This document shows positions 36,133 to 44,915 of a DNA stretch of 64,000 bases, in pieces; the stretch's first letter is position 1, and each line of letters starts with the position of its first letter. The position numbers were made by a program, and so were the translations under genes. The stretch spans positions 3,162,001 through 3,226,000 of the forward strand of contig NZ_CP090145.1 of NCBI RefSeq assembly GCF_023008245.1. The letters are read 5' to 3'. Source of the stretch: Flavobacterium sediminilitoris (GTDB lineage Bacteria; Bacteroidota; Bacteroidia; Flavobacteriales; Flavobacteriaceae). Under the pieces are notes generated by a model, which did no database searches, was not told where the DNA came from, and saw only the letters and a list, made by a program, of their open reading frames with translations.

Positions 36133-36642
36133 TTACAAATACCTTTCCTTTATTACTGATACATGATGCAATTCATGACCTAAAATGATATAACCTAATG
36201 CTCTCACTGAAACTGTAGAATTTGAAGCTGTACCTATTCTCATTTTTTGTTCCTCAGTAAAACTAGTAAACAATGAAATTGTTGCGCTTCTTACCGATTT
36301 ATATTCTAATAATAAGTTTTCTATAGTTCTGTTGTTTGCACTTGCATTTAATACATAATCATTTTCTTCAAAACCTGGCATTTCAGTTTTATCATTTCTA
36401 GAAATTCTAAGCGCTCTATAAGAAAACACCCTTTCAGCATCAATTAAATGCAATAAAATGTCTTTAATAGTCCATTTCCCTACTTCATATCTAAATTCAT
36501 GCTTCTCAACAGGAATATTACTAAAAAAAGCATCTAATTCTTCTTCTTGCTCTTTTAAACTTTTAACAATGTCTTTGAAAAAGATTGATTTTGATATATA
36601 AGTTGCATAATAGGGAGCAAATTCGTTTTTATTTAATTCCAT
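36133..36642 (-). CDS. DinB-like metal-binding protein
   Basis: A 169 aa four-helix bundle of the DinB/YfiT-like superfamily. The three metal-ligand histidines are seen in WTIKDILLHLIDAERVFSYR and near the C-terminus in LGHELHHVSVIKERYL. These proteins are often thiol-dependent transferases or of unknown role. The coding frame ends inside the shared terminator with the acidic protein and precedes the Lrp gene's terminator. Confidence 0.87.
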   Translation of the reverse strand: MELNKNEFAPYYATYISKSIFFKDIVKSLKEQEEELDAFFSNIPVEKHEFRYEVGKWTIKDILLHLIDAERVFSYRALRISRNDKTEMPGFEENDYVLNASANNRTIENLLLEYKSVRSATISLFTSFTEEQKMRIGTASNSTVSVRALGYIILGHELHHVSVIKERYL

Positions 36643-36651
36643 ATTCTAAGT

Positions 36652-36683
36652 ATAAAAAAATCCCGATAAACATATCGGGATTA
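36652..36683 (-). terminator. Terminator after Lrp-family gene
   Basis: On the minus strand ATCCCGATA-TGTT-TATCGGGAT followed by TTTTTTTA, 5 bp past the Lrp-type stop codon. Confidence 0.9.
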
Positions 36684-36687
36684 AATA

Positions 36688-37167
36688 TTAAAGCTCTTTA
36701 AAAATTGTGTGCATCAATCGTTTCTTATCATTAATGCTCTCTTCAAGTGAAATCATGGTTTCAGTTCTATATACACCATCAATATCATCAATCATGAAAA
36801 TAACTTCTTTTGCATGCTTTGTATCTCTTGCTCTAATTTTACAAAAAATATTAAACTTACCAGTTGTAATATGAGCTACAGTAACATAAGGTATTTGATT
36901 TATTCTTTCTAAAACAAATTTAGTTTGCGATGTATTATGAAGAAAAACCCCTACATAAGCAATAAAAGAATACCCTAATTTCTCATAATCTAAAGTCAAA
37001 GATGAACCCTGTATAATCCCTGCATCTTCCATTTTTTTTACCCTAACATGAACTGTTCCCGCAGATATTAATAGCTTTTTTGCTATATCTGTAAAAGGAA
37101 CTCTTGTGTTGTCAATCAACATGTCTAAAATTTGATGATCAACTTCATCTAAACGAAACTTACTCAT
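36688..37167 (-). CDS. Lrp/AsnC family transcriptional regulator
   Basis: A 159 aa feast/famine regulator. The N-terminal helix-turn-helix (about 8-60) has LDEVDHQILDMLIDNTRVPF and AKKLLISAGTVHVRVKKMEDAG; the C-terminal RAM domain (about 65-155) is an alpha/beta effector fold with YVTVAHITTGKFNIFCKI. Effectors are usually amino acids. It is monocistronic, bounded by its own terminator and an 85-bp gap upstream. Confidence 0.93.
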   Translation of the reverse strand: MSKFRLDEVDHQILDMLIDNTRVPFTDIAKKLLISAGTVHVRVKKMEDAGIIQGSSLTLDYEKLGYSFIAYVGVFLHNTSQTKFVLERINQIPYVTVAHITTGKFNIFCKIRARDTKHAKEVIFMIDDIDGVYRTETMISLEESINDKKRLMHTIFKEL

Positions 37168-37252
37168 AAAAAGTATATAATAAAAATTTATTTAATACAA
37201 CGTAATGCTAATGCTGTTATTACTTTCTAATACTAAATTTAACTTATTTTTA

Positions 37253-38365
37253 TCAAAAAACAGGCAATTTATCCCCTATTTCTGGGATTTTAACCTCATT
37301 TGTATTAAAAATAGTATCTTTAAAATCAAATTCAAGATGCCCATTATGATTTTCTAAATCATTTATTTGAATAACTTGTGCTTCGAAATGTATGGTATTG
37401 GATTGCAAAGTCTCAACATATTGCGCTGCAAAGTTAATGGTTTTTTCTTCAGAATTGTCAATAAACCTAACATTTTTATAAAGAAAATCATAAAAACACT
37501 TTGAATTTTGAGGAATCTGCAAATAATTGTCTAATTCCCTGTTTACTACAAGGCTTTCGTGTGATAAATTAAATGAAGACAAAAGAGAACAAAATATATA
37601 TTTTCTTACTTCATCACGCTGATAATCATCTTTATAGTGACCTGCTTCAAAAAGCACTGTAGGTATATTCCTATAAGTAAAATAATCTCCAATACAATTA
37701 ATATTAAATGAATCATCAAATCGACCTACTTGATTTGGTATAAATTTTTGCAAATTCTCATTCATTTTATTAATAACCTGAATAGCCTTGTATCTTACAT
37801 CATTAAAATCTCTGGTTTCATTATATGCTGGTGCTAAAAAAGAGACTGTAGCGGGTAAATTAAAGCCTTCTGTTCCAAAAATTGTTCTTTGGTCGTGTAG
37901 GTTATAACAAAAATCAGGTTTAAAATTTTCAAAAATTGTTCTTAATAAAACACTTTCTGGTTGAGTATTCTCAAAAGCATCTCTATTTAAGTCTACTTTA
38001 TTAGCATTTACTCTTGTATAAGCTTCTGCTCCATCAGGATTTAATATTGGAATACTATATAGTGTATAATTTTTATAAATTAATTCAGCATTTTCATGAT
38101 TTGATGATAAATAATTAAAAAAATCAAATAAACCTTTGGTTGTTGTAGATTCATTTCCATGCATCTGCGACCAAATTAAAACCTTTGTTTTTCCAATACC
38201 AAATTTGACACTAAAAATATCTTTATCTAAAACAGATTTACCTATTGTTTCTATCTTAAATTTATTAGATAATGATTTCAATAAAGGAGCTATATGCTCA
38301 TTTGTGATATATCTTCCACTTATTTTTTTCTCTAAATATTCTGTTGCTAATTGTAAATTATTCAT
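37253..38365 (-). CDS. M14-family zinc carboxypeptidase
   Basis: A 370 aa metallocarboxypeptidase. Zinc ligands are HxxE in SQMHGNESTTTKG (His69, Glu72) and the His of YNLHDQRTIFG; substrate-binding NPDGAEAYTRVNANKVDLNRDAF and the catalytic Glu in TVLFEAGHY are present. There is no signal peptide, so it appears cytoplasmic and may act on peptides or amides. It is divergent from the XRE repressor, with three palindromic operator-like sites just before its start, suggesting shared control. Confidence 0.9.
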   Translation of the reverse strand: MNNLQLATEYLEKKISGRYITNEHIAPLLKSLSNKFKIETIGKSVLDKDIFSVKFGIGKTKVLIWSQMHGNESTTTKGLFDFFNYLSSNHENAELIYKNYTLYSIPILNPDGAEAYTRVNANKVDLNRDAFENTQPESVLLRTIFENFKPDFCYNLHDQRTIFGTEGFNLPATVSFLAPAYNETRDFNDVRYKAIQVINKMNENLQKFIPNQVGRFDDSFNINCIGDYFTYRNIPTVLFEAGHYKDDYQRDEVRKYIFCSLLSSFNLSHESLVVNRELDNYLQIPQNSKCFYDFLYKNVRFIDNSEEKTINFAAQYVETLQSNTIHFEAQVIQINDLENHNGHLEFDFKDTIFNTNEVKIPEIGDKLPVF

Positions 38366-38377
38366 TGCTTTATATTA

Positions 38378-38451
38378 TGTTACAAATGTAAACAAGATAT
38401 TATTTACATTTGTAAACAATGTTTAATTTGAATTAGTTCACAAATGTTAAC
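38378..38451. promoter_or_regulatory. Three palindromic operators before the M14 peptidase gene
   Basis: Three 16-bp sites of consensus GTTTACA-WW-TGTAAAC: TGTTACAAATGTAAAC (38378-38393), ATTTACATTTGTAAAC (38402-38417) and GTTCACAAATGTTAAC (38436-38451). The first contains a minus-strand TACATTTG -7 box, so a bound protein would block transcription of the M14 gene. The likely ligand is the adjacent XRE protein. Confidence 0.7.
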
Positions 38452-38604
38452 ATCTAATTAAGCTTTTTGTTTATAACTACCAATTCCTTATACTTAATAT
38501 TGATAGATAATTACTTAATTATATCAATTTACTGTTTTTCAGTTAATTAAATACTATTATATGAAGTATACATTTATGTTTTTAATTAAAATATTGTACT
38601 ATTT

Positions 38605-38675
38605 TTGGTGTTTTGAATTCATTTCGTTACATTTGTAAACAATAATCTATTTAAAATTGGTTTACAATGGTAAAC
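38605..38675 (+). promoter_or_regulatory. xre promoter and two overlapping operators
   Basis: TTG (38605-38607), 20-bp spacer and TACATTTG (38628-38635) form the promoter. The operator CGTTACATTTGTAAAC (38625-38640) covers the -7 box, and GTTTACAATGGTAAAC (38660-38675) covers the start codon at 38667. This is a strong autorepression layout matching the three sites in front of the divergent M14 gene. Confidence 0.7.
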
Positions 38676-39146
38676 ATTGAAGATTTCATTAAACGACTTG
38701 AATTATTACTTGAATATTATAATTTATCAGCTTCCGCTTTTGCAGATAAGATAGATGTACAACGTTCTAGTATATCACACCTACTCTCTGGAAGGAATAA
38801 ACCAAGTCTTGATTTTATATTAAAAGTCATTGAGGTTTTTCCTGATGTAGATTTATATTGGATATTAAATGGTAAGGGAACTTTTCCTAAATCAGAAAAA
38901 AATAATGAAGAAGAAGAAAAGATATCACCTACTCTTCAAAATGAAAATTTTCAAAATGATACCAGTCTAAAAAATAATGTTGACCTATTTAGTGAAATTG
39001 AAACAGTTGAAAAAAAAACCATAAATGAAAAATCTTCAGAAATTTTTTCAAATATGCAAAATTTTGAAGCTGCAAATAATTTGATAGAATACATAGTCGT
39101 TTTCTATAAAGATGGAACTTTTAAGAAATATAACTCTAGACAATAA
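38667..39146 (+). CDS. XRE-family transcriptional repressor
   Basis: A 159 aa regulator with a Cro/CI-type helix-turn-helix at about 16-65 (NLSASAFADKIDVQRSSISH and SGRNKPSLDFILKVIEVFP). Then comes a flexible acidic linker and a C-terminal piece ending IEYIVVFYKDGTFKKY, probably for dimerisation. WILNGKGTF after the HTH is typical of small Bacteroidota phage-repressor-like proteins. Its own start codon lies inside an operator. It is divergent from the M14 peptidase gene. Confidence 0.92.
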   Translation: MVNIEDFIKRLELLLEYYNLSASAFADKIDVQRSSISHLLSGRNKPSLDFILKVIEVFPDVDLYWILNGKGTFPKSEKNNEEEEKISPTLQNENFQNDTSLKNNVDLFSEIETVEKKTINEKSSEIFSNMQNFEAANNLIEYIVVFYKDGTFKKYNSRQ

Positions 39147-39184
39147 AAAAAGCGCCATTCTAAATTAAGAATGAACGCTTTTAA
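39147..39184 (+). terminator. Terminator between XRE and lipoprotein genes
   Basis: AAAAGCG-CATTCT and AGAATG-CGCTTTT with a small bulge form a bidirectional stem-loop between two convergent genes. Confidence 0.8.
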
Positions 39185-39201
39185 AATTAACTCAAATATT
39201 T

Positions 39202-40209
39202 TTATTTTTTAACTAAATATACTGCTGCAACTCCTGGTTCTGCTCTTGTAGATATAGGTGCTATATTTCCTGAACTTGAAGGAAAATTAAATGTTAGAAC
39301 ATTTCCACCTCCATTTGCTCTTTCTGCAACATAAATTCTATTTGTATCATAATCATAGGCTACATCAACGGGATTTCCTAAGGTTGTATTAGAACCATAT
39401 AATCTAATTTGATTAGTTGTTGAAATTGTTCCCATATTGGCTGTTGAATTCAAAATAGTAGAAAAATTATTAATAATAACTAAACCACCATCTGTTGCAT
39501 CCGCAGCACTAGCAACATCTGTTAGAATCATTACATTATCCATTGCTGAATATGTGATTCCATGTGTTCTTATTAAATTTTCAATTGTAACTCTTTTCGA
39601 AGGCATTATACTTCCTGAAGCTAAAGAAAAGAAATTATTAAAAACTACAATATCACTGGTTAAATCAGCTACAGCATATAAATCGTTTCCATTTACATGA
39701 ATTCCCCAAACTTTAAAGTTTAAAGTATATTGATTTAGTAAGGTATAACCTGTAGCGCTTTTTTGATATACAAATAATTTATTAGTATCTCCATTACTTG
39801 CTGCTTGATCTTGTGTTACTACAATTTTATCTCCTGATACTGCAATTTCTCTAGCATTATTAAAATCTGTACTAGCACTAAAATTAGCTAACATCAAATT
39901 ATCCATATTAGATGAAACAGCATTTTTTAATCCTGAATAGGTTTCCAAACGATTATTTGTCCTTGATGCTAAAATAATTTCATCCGTATCTGTATTATAA
40001 AAAATTCCATCATTATCTGTTCCATTCACAGAAAATGAAATAGCAGTAGGATTTACTGAAAGTAAGTTAGTATAAGAAATTTTACCTGTAGTATTACTTG
40101 AAGTAACTAATTTTAGTTCAGATGTTAAAATTTCGGAAATAATATCATCATCAGAACATGATGTTAATGACAATGAGGCAAAAATGCCTAAAAAAATTAA
40201 GTTTCTCAT
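39202..40209 (-). CDS. Beta-propeller-like lipoprotein
   Basis: A 335 aa lipoprotein: signal MRNLIFLGIFASLSLTSC with lipobox Cys18, then repeats of about 45 residues with strand patterns such as DGIFYNTDTDEIILASR and VDVAYDYDTNRIYVAERANG that fit an NHL/YncE-type beta-propeller. Surface-exposed Bacteroidota lipoproteins often have SDDD after the lipid Cys, as here (CSDDD), a feature of the flavobacterial lipoprotein export signal. Function is unknown. Confidence 0.75.
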   Translation of the reverse strand: MRNLIFLGIFASLSLTSCSDDDIISEILTSELKLVTSSNTTGKISYTNLLSVNPTAISFSVNGTDNDGIFYNTDTDEIILASRTNNRLETYSGLKNAVSSNMDNLMLANFSASTDFNNAREIAVSGDKIVVTQDQAASNGDTNKLFVYQKSATGYTLLNQYTLNFKVWGIHVNGNDLYAVADLTSDIVVFNNFFSLASGSIMPSKRVTIENLIRTHGITYSAMDNVMILTDVASAADATDGGLVIINNFSTILNSTANMGTISTTNQIRLYGSNTTLGNPVDVAYDYDTNRIYVAERANGGGNVLTFNFPSSSGNIAPISTRAEPGVAAVYLVKK

Positions 40210-40279
40210 AATATTTATGTTTTAATAGTTGATTAAAAACATATTTACGTTTAAAACTTAATTTTGGTTTTAATTTTTT

Positions 40280-40831
40280 TTAAGGTGTAAAACTATATTC
40301 AGGAATTTTACCAATTACTCCTTTATAATAAGCTTGTAATTTTTTCAGATCTTCATCAATATTTCCTGTTGGATAAAATGGTTCATTATAAACTACTTCT
40401 TTTTTCCCATAATCAAATGCAACTGGAATTATTGGAATATTAGCTTTCAATGCCATATAATAAAAACCCGTTTTCCATTGTGTTACTTTTTTTCGTGTAC
40501 CTTCTGGAGCAAGTGCTAATCTAAATAGTTCTTTTTCTTTAAAAATTTTAGCTATAGCATCTACTTTATTCTCTTTTTTACCTCTATTTAATGGAGCTCC
40601 TCCTACCCATTTAAAGAAATAGCTAAACGGAAAAATAAATAATTCTTTTTTTGCTAAAAAATTAATTTCTATATTTAAAATACCTCTGGAAAAAATGCCT
40701 AAGAAAAAATCCCACCAACTAGTATGAGGAACTGCAATTAGGATACATTTTTTTATTTCTCGATCAATATCACCTACTACTTTCCATCCAAAAAGAGTAC
40801 AAAATATAAATCTATATATTTTTTGCTTCAT
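40280..40831 (-). CDS. PlsC-type acyltransferase
   Basis: A 183 aa acyltransferase of the 1-acylglycerol-3-phosphate family. The catalytic HxxxxD is HTSWWD in AVPHTSWWDFFLG (about residues 36-41) and the phosphate-binding motif PEGTRKK follows. It is a short soluble form with membrane-associated N-terminal helix. Candidate acyl acceptors are lysophosphatidate or a related lipid. It is divergent from the spermidine-synthase-like gene. Confidence 0.87.
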   Translation of the reverse strand: MKQKIYRFIFCTLFGWKVVGDIDREIKKCILIAVPHTSWWDFFLGIFSRGILNIEINFLAKKELFIFPFSYFFKWVGGAPLNRGKKENKVDAIAKIFKEKELFRLALAPEGTRKKVTQWKTGFYYMALKANIPIIPVAFDYGKKEVVYNEPFYPTGNIDEDLKKLQAYYKGVIGKIPEYSFTP

Positions 40832-40886
40832 TAGTTATGATTTGGTGTAAAATTAAAATTATATTTACAAATAGAAAGTATTTTAC

Positions 40887-41552
40887 ATGATTAAACAAAT
40901 ATTGAGCTTCTTATTTCCTATTACCATTTTTGAAAAAAGATCGGCTATCAGTGACAATATTGAAGTGACTTGGAATAATGGAAAACTAGTTTTAGACTCT
41001 AAAAATACTAATTATTCTTATGGCAGTCTACAAAAAGTATTAAGAAAAGGATTAATTACTATTGGATTTAAAAAGGTTCAATCCATGTCTGATATTCTAA
41101 TTTTAGGTGTTGCTGGTGGAAGCGTAATAAAAACATTAGTTGATGAGATAAAATTTAAAGGAGAAATTACAGGAGTAGAAATTGATGAGAATATTATTGA
41201 TATTGCAAATAAATATTTTGGATTAAATAAAATTAAAAACTATAAGACTATCATTGCTGATGCTTCTAAATTTGTTACAGAAAGTTCCAAAAAATATGAT
41301 TTAATTATTATTGATATTTTTGAAGATATTGTAATGCCTAATTTTTTATTTGAAAAAGATTTTATTTATAATATTAAAAGATTACTTAATAATAATGGAT
41401 TCATTTTATTCAATACAATGATACTTGATGAAAAGGTAATTAATAGAAATACTATTTTTATGCAACATTTTAAAAATGGAGAATATTACTGTAAAACTTT
41501 TTCAAATGTTGAACATTTTAATCAATTAATTTTAATTGAAAAAAGAAATTAA
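40887..41552 (+). CDS. Spermidine synthase-like methyltransferase-fold protein
   Basis: A 221 aa Rossmann-fold protein resembling aminopropyltransferases (SpeE). The SAM-type motif ILGVAGGSVIKTL and the acidic GVEIDENIIDIANKYFG are followed by DASKFV and YDLIIIDIFED, the position of the SpeE catalytic Asp. It lacks the usual N-terminal tetramerisation domain of true SpeE, so it may be an aminopropyltransferase or another SAM-dependent enzyme. It ends overlapping the convergent membrane-protein gene by 4 nt. Confidence 0.75.
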   Translation: MIKQILSFLFPITIFEKRSAISDNIEVTWNNGKLVLDSKNTNYSYGSLQKVLRKGLITIGFKKVQSMSDILILGVAGGSVIKTLVDEIKFKGEITGVEIDENIIDIANKYFGLNKIKNYKTIIADASKFVTESSKKYDLIIIDIFEDIVMPNFLFEKDFIYNIKRLLNNNGFILFNTMILDEKVINRNTIFMQHFKNGEYYCKTFSNVEHFNQLILIEKRN

Positions 41553-42016
41553 TCTTGATTTTTATAAAATTGATAGAATACAATTGCAATGCAAATATAT
41601 CTAAGTAATTCTCCAATTATAGGCACGTAAATACTTAAAAATAAATTACTTTTAGAATCATAAAAAGATTTCCAATTTTCATTGTAATTTTCATAAATAT
41701 AATCTCCAACATAAAATGCATAAAGAAATTGTAAAACTTGGATAAGAACAAAGCTAACAATCAAATATTTTATTACTTTTTTATAGTTTAAATATCGTAT
41801 ATCTTTTAAAGATTTTAAAAAGATATAATATAAAACAACAATTATGAAATTGTATAAAAAATGCTGAATTACATTTGCATAATCATAATCTATATTATTT
41901 ATAATAAAAAGATCTATAGATATAATTTGTAAAGTATATGCCAAACTCACTATAGCAATCCAAGAGCAGATTCCTAATCCTATTAAACTAAAATCTTTTT
42001 TCAACATATCTGGCAT
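41549..42016 (-). CDS. Hypothetical four-helix membrane protein
   Basis: A 155 aa integral membrane protein with four predicted helices (about 12-30, 48-66, 83-104, 127-150), no recognised family and no charged motif within the membrane. It begins 3 nt after kdsB and is therefore probably cotranscribed with it. Confidence 0.6.
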   Translation of the reverse strand: MPDMLKKDFSLIGLGICSWIAIVSLAYTLQIISIDLFIINNIDYDYANVIQHFLYNFIIVVLYYIFLKSLKDIRYLNYKKVIKYLIVSFVLIQVLQFLYAFYVGDYIYENYNENWKSFYDSKSNLFLSIYVPIIGELLRYICIAIVFYQFYKNQD

Positions 42017-42019
42017 ATT

Positions 42020-42745
42020 CTATAGCATTTGCCTTGCTTTTTCCAAATCTTCTGGAGTGTCAATTCCAATACTTGCATGCGTTGTTTCTACCATTTTTAT
42101 ACGCTTTCCATATTCTAAATAGCGAAGTTGTTCTAATTTTTCTGATGCTTCTAAAGATAACATTGGTAAACTATAAAAATCTAGCAAGGCTTGTTTTCTA
42201 AAAGCATAAATACCAATATGTTTCATATAACGAACACCTACGTTCTCTTCTCTAGGATATGGAATTACAGAACGTGAAAAATAAAGTGCAAAATTTTGTT
42301 GATCTACAATTACTTTTACATTATTTGGATTCTCAATATCTGTTCTATCTTTTATTTCAAACATTAATGAAGCTAAATCTACTCTGCTTTCAGTGTCTTT
42401 TTTAAAAACTTCTATTACTTTTTGAAGCGGTTCTGCATTAATAAAAGGTTCATCACCTTGAACATTAATAACAATATCAACATTCATATTTTCAACCGCT
42501 TCTGCAATTCTATCACTTCCACTTTCATGCTCTTTAATACTCATAATGGCTTTTCCATTATTTTTAACTATTTCATTATAAATAAGTTCCGAATCAGTTA
42601 CTACGAAAACATCATCAAACAAATTTGTATTAATAGCGGCTTCATAAGTTCTTAGAATTACTGTTTTCCCACCTAAATCTTGCATTAATTTAGCTGGGAA
42701 ACGTGTAGATGCATATCGAGCAGGAATGACTGCAATTATTTTCAT
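42020..42745 (-). CDS. kdsB: CMP-Kdo synthetase (3-deoxy-manno-octulosonate cytidylyltransferase)
   Basis: Activates Kdo with CTP for the lipopolysaccharide inner core. It is 241 aa with the nucleotide-binding N-terminus [35 protein letters not shown], the metal-site strand [12 protein letters not shown] and the [15 protein letters not shown] stretch. Length and motifs are normal for KdsB. It supports a Gram-negative LPS producer along with the lpx genes at 18.9-23.7 kb. Confidence 0.96.
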   Translation of the reverse strand: MKIIAVIPARYASTRFPAKLMQDLGGKTVILRTYEAAINTNLFDDVFVVTDSELIYNEIVKNNGKAIMSIKEHESGSDRIAEAVENMNVDIVINVQGDEPFINAEPLQKVIEVFKKDTESRVDLASLMFEIKDRTDIENPNNVKVIVDQQNFALYFSRSVIPYPREENVGVRYMKHIGIYAFRKQALLDFYSLPMLSLEASEKLEQLRYLEYGKRIKMVETTHASIGIDTPEDLEKARQML

Positions 42746-42799
42746 TGGTTCTTTTTTATATAAATCAAAAATACGTTTAATTTTAAAAATGCAGCTTTA

Positions 42800-43363
42800 T
42801 TATTTATTCTTATTAAAAAATTTTCTAAATACTTTAATTCCAATAAAAACAATTAAAATAACAAGTAATAAAGCCAATACTGGTAAAAATATAGCTGTCA
42901 CCGAGACAAAAGAAGCTGTAGCTGTTTCTGTTGTAGAAACAACGGAATTTCCTATTCCTCCTGTAGTTACAGTTGATGTAGCTCGTGTAGCAGTTGTAGC
43001 ACTAGAAATAGCAGCAGCAGAACCACCACCAGCAATAATAGCTAATCCCCAAGTTAACATTGGATCAATATCTATCATTGTAGAAGCCATAGCAATTGTT
43101 CCTGCAATTGTAGCTAACGGAATTGCTATAGTATCCAATAAATTGTCAATATACGGAATATAATAAGCAATGATTTCTACAATCGTTGCAATTCCTAAAC
43201 ATATCATTGCAGTTGTACTTCCTATCCATAAAAAAGAATCTCCAACAGGTACATATCCATAATGTGTAGCAATACTTAATACAAATAAAGGTACAAAAAC
43301 TCTAAATCCTGCTGAAGCAGCAAGACCAATTCCTAAACAAATACTAACAATTGTTTCAATCAT
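42800..43363 (-). CDS. DUF4126 membrane protein
   Basis: A 187 aa protein with about five membrane helices. The motif LGIGLAASAGFRVFVPLFVLS at the N-terminus and IPYIDNLLDTIAIPLATIAGT are the conserved parts of DUF4126, and the middle is rich in Ala/Gly (AIIAGGGSAAAISS). Function is unknown. An open frame on the opposite strand is only a mirror of this Ala/Val-rich code. Confidence 0.85.
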   Translation of the reverse strand: MIETIVSICLGIGLAASAGFRVFVPLFVLSIATHYGYVPVGDSFLWIGSTTAMICLGIATIVEIIAYYIPYIDNLLDTIAIPLATIAGTIAMASTMIDIDPMLTWGLAIIAGGGSAAAISSATTATRATSTVTTGGIGNSVVSTTETATASFVSVTAIFLPVLALLLVILIVFIGIKVFRKFFNKNK

Positions 43364-43369
43364 AAACAG

Positions 43370-44794
43370 TTAATTTTCAAAAGATTCATCTTTAAAACCT
43401 ATTAAATATAATTTTTCTTTTGCTCTGGTTACAGCTGTATACAACCAACGAAGATAATCTTGATCTACTCCATTTGGTAAGTACGGTTGTTCTATAAAAA
43501 CTGTATTCCATTGTCCACCTTGTGATTTATGACAAGTTATAGCATAAGAAAACTTCACTTGTAAAGCGTTAAAGTGAGGATTATTTTTTACTTTTAAAAA
43601 CTTTTTATACTGTTGTTTTTCTTCTTCATAATCTTTCATTACTTCTTGATATAATTTATTAGATTCATCATAAGTTAATGAAGGCGACTCGCTATTCACA
43701 GTATCTAAAAGTAAAACCGTTTCAAATGCAGGTTGATCTGGATAATCAATCATTCTAATTTTTACATTAGCGAATTTAAATCCATATAATTCTTGAATAT
43801 TAATAATTTTTAAAATTTCAATAATATCGCCATTCGCAATAAAACCAGCATCTGAGCTTTCTTTTAGCCAAAAATAATTATTTTTTACGACCATCATTAA
43901 ATCTCCAGTGGAAAGCTCTCCTTCTCTACCTAAAATTTTAGATCTTATTTGCTGATTATATTGATTTGCTCTTTTATTTGAGCGAACGATAAAAGCTGTT
44001 TCTTCTTCTCCATTTTCTTCAAAAGATTGATAAATAGCGTCTTGTATTTCATACCCATCTTGCAATCTAACAATATCTTTAAAAGAAAGTAGTTGAAATT
44101 TAAATGTATCTATAAAATGAGATTTTAATAACTCTCTCATTTCAGTTGCGTTAAATAAAATTCCTGAAGATTCAGATTGACGCATTACTTCGTCTAATTC
44201 AATTTGTTGTACTTCTTTATTAAAATGTAATGATAATAAATCACCATTCAGAGCTGGACTTACATCCAAATTAACTGGTGGCAACTGAGCAGTATCTCCT
44301 ATGAATATTAATTTACAATTAACTCCAGAATCTACATAAAATATTAAATCATCCAAAAGAGATCCATTTTCATATAATTTAGATTCTTGAGAAGTATCTG
44401 AAATCATTGAAGACTCATCAACAATAAAAATTGTGTTTTTAAACTTATTTTGTTGTAAAGTGAAAGAGACAGCTCCAGAACTATTTTTTTTGGGGAAATA
44501 AATCCTTTTATGTATTGTGAATGCTGGTTTTTGAGCATAGTTACTTATCACTTTTGCAGCTCTTCCTGTTGGTGCAAGTAAAACATACTTTTTATCTGCA
44601 TTTTTAAGATAGTTAACTAAAGTGGAAATAATTGTAGTTTTTCCTGTTCCAGCATATCCTTTTAAAATAAATATTTCATCATTTTCTTTTTTTAAGACAA
44701 AATCAGCAATTTTTTGAAAAAAAATGTCTTGTTTAAGAGTTGGATCAAATGGAAAATTATCGCGTAACGTTTTGTAAAACAGTGCAGAAGTCAT
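43370..44794 (-). CDS. RecD-like ATP-dependent DNA helicase
   Basis: Superfamily 1 helicase of the RecD2/UvrD_C_2 group, 474 aa. I start at MTSALFYKTLRDNF (44794); the frame runs to 44893 without family match. Walker A is GYAGTGKTTIISTL, Walker B VDESSMIS, then IGDTAQLPPV, and the C-terminal helicase signature ITCHKSQGGQWNTVFIEQPY and RWLYTAVTRAKEKLYLIG. It probably works in replication or repair alongside other helicases. Confidence 0.92.
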   Translation of the reverse strand: MTSALFYKTLRDNFPFDPTLKQDIFFQKIADFVLKKENDEIFILKGYAGTGKTTIISTLVNYLKNADKKYVLLAPTGRAAKVISNYAQKPAFTIHKRIYFPKKNSSGAVSFTLQQNKFKNTIFIVDESSMISDTSQESKLYENGSLLDDLIFYVDSGVNCKLIFIGDTAQLPPVNLDVSPALNGDLLSLHFNKEVQQIELDEVMRQSESSGILFNATEMRELLKSHFIDTFKFQLLSFKDIVRLQDGYEIQDAIYQSFEENGEEETAFIVRSNKRANQYNQQIRSKILGREGELSTGDLMMVVKNNYFWLKESSDAGFIANGDIIEILKIINIQELYGFKFANVKIRMIDYPDQPAFETVLLLDTVNSESPSLTYDESNKLYQEVMKDYEEEKQQYKKFLKVKNNPHFNALQVKFSYAITCHKSQGGQWNTVFIEQPYLPNGVDQDYLRWLYTAVTRAKEKLYLIGFKDESFEN

Positions 44795-44915
44795 TATTTT
44801 TTTAAATTGGCTTGTAGAATTTTTCAAATATACAGATGATTTTTTAAAGATTTTCTTTTGAGTAGAAAAAAAAATTGTAGATTTGCGTACCATTTTAACT
44901 AAAAAACTAATATAA

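Noticed and set aside
42726..43163. A 145-codon open frame opposite the DUF4126 gene, rich in Val and Ala
   Set aside because: It mirrors the Ala/Thr-rich codons of a well-supported membrane protein gene and matches no family; antisense shadow.
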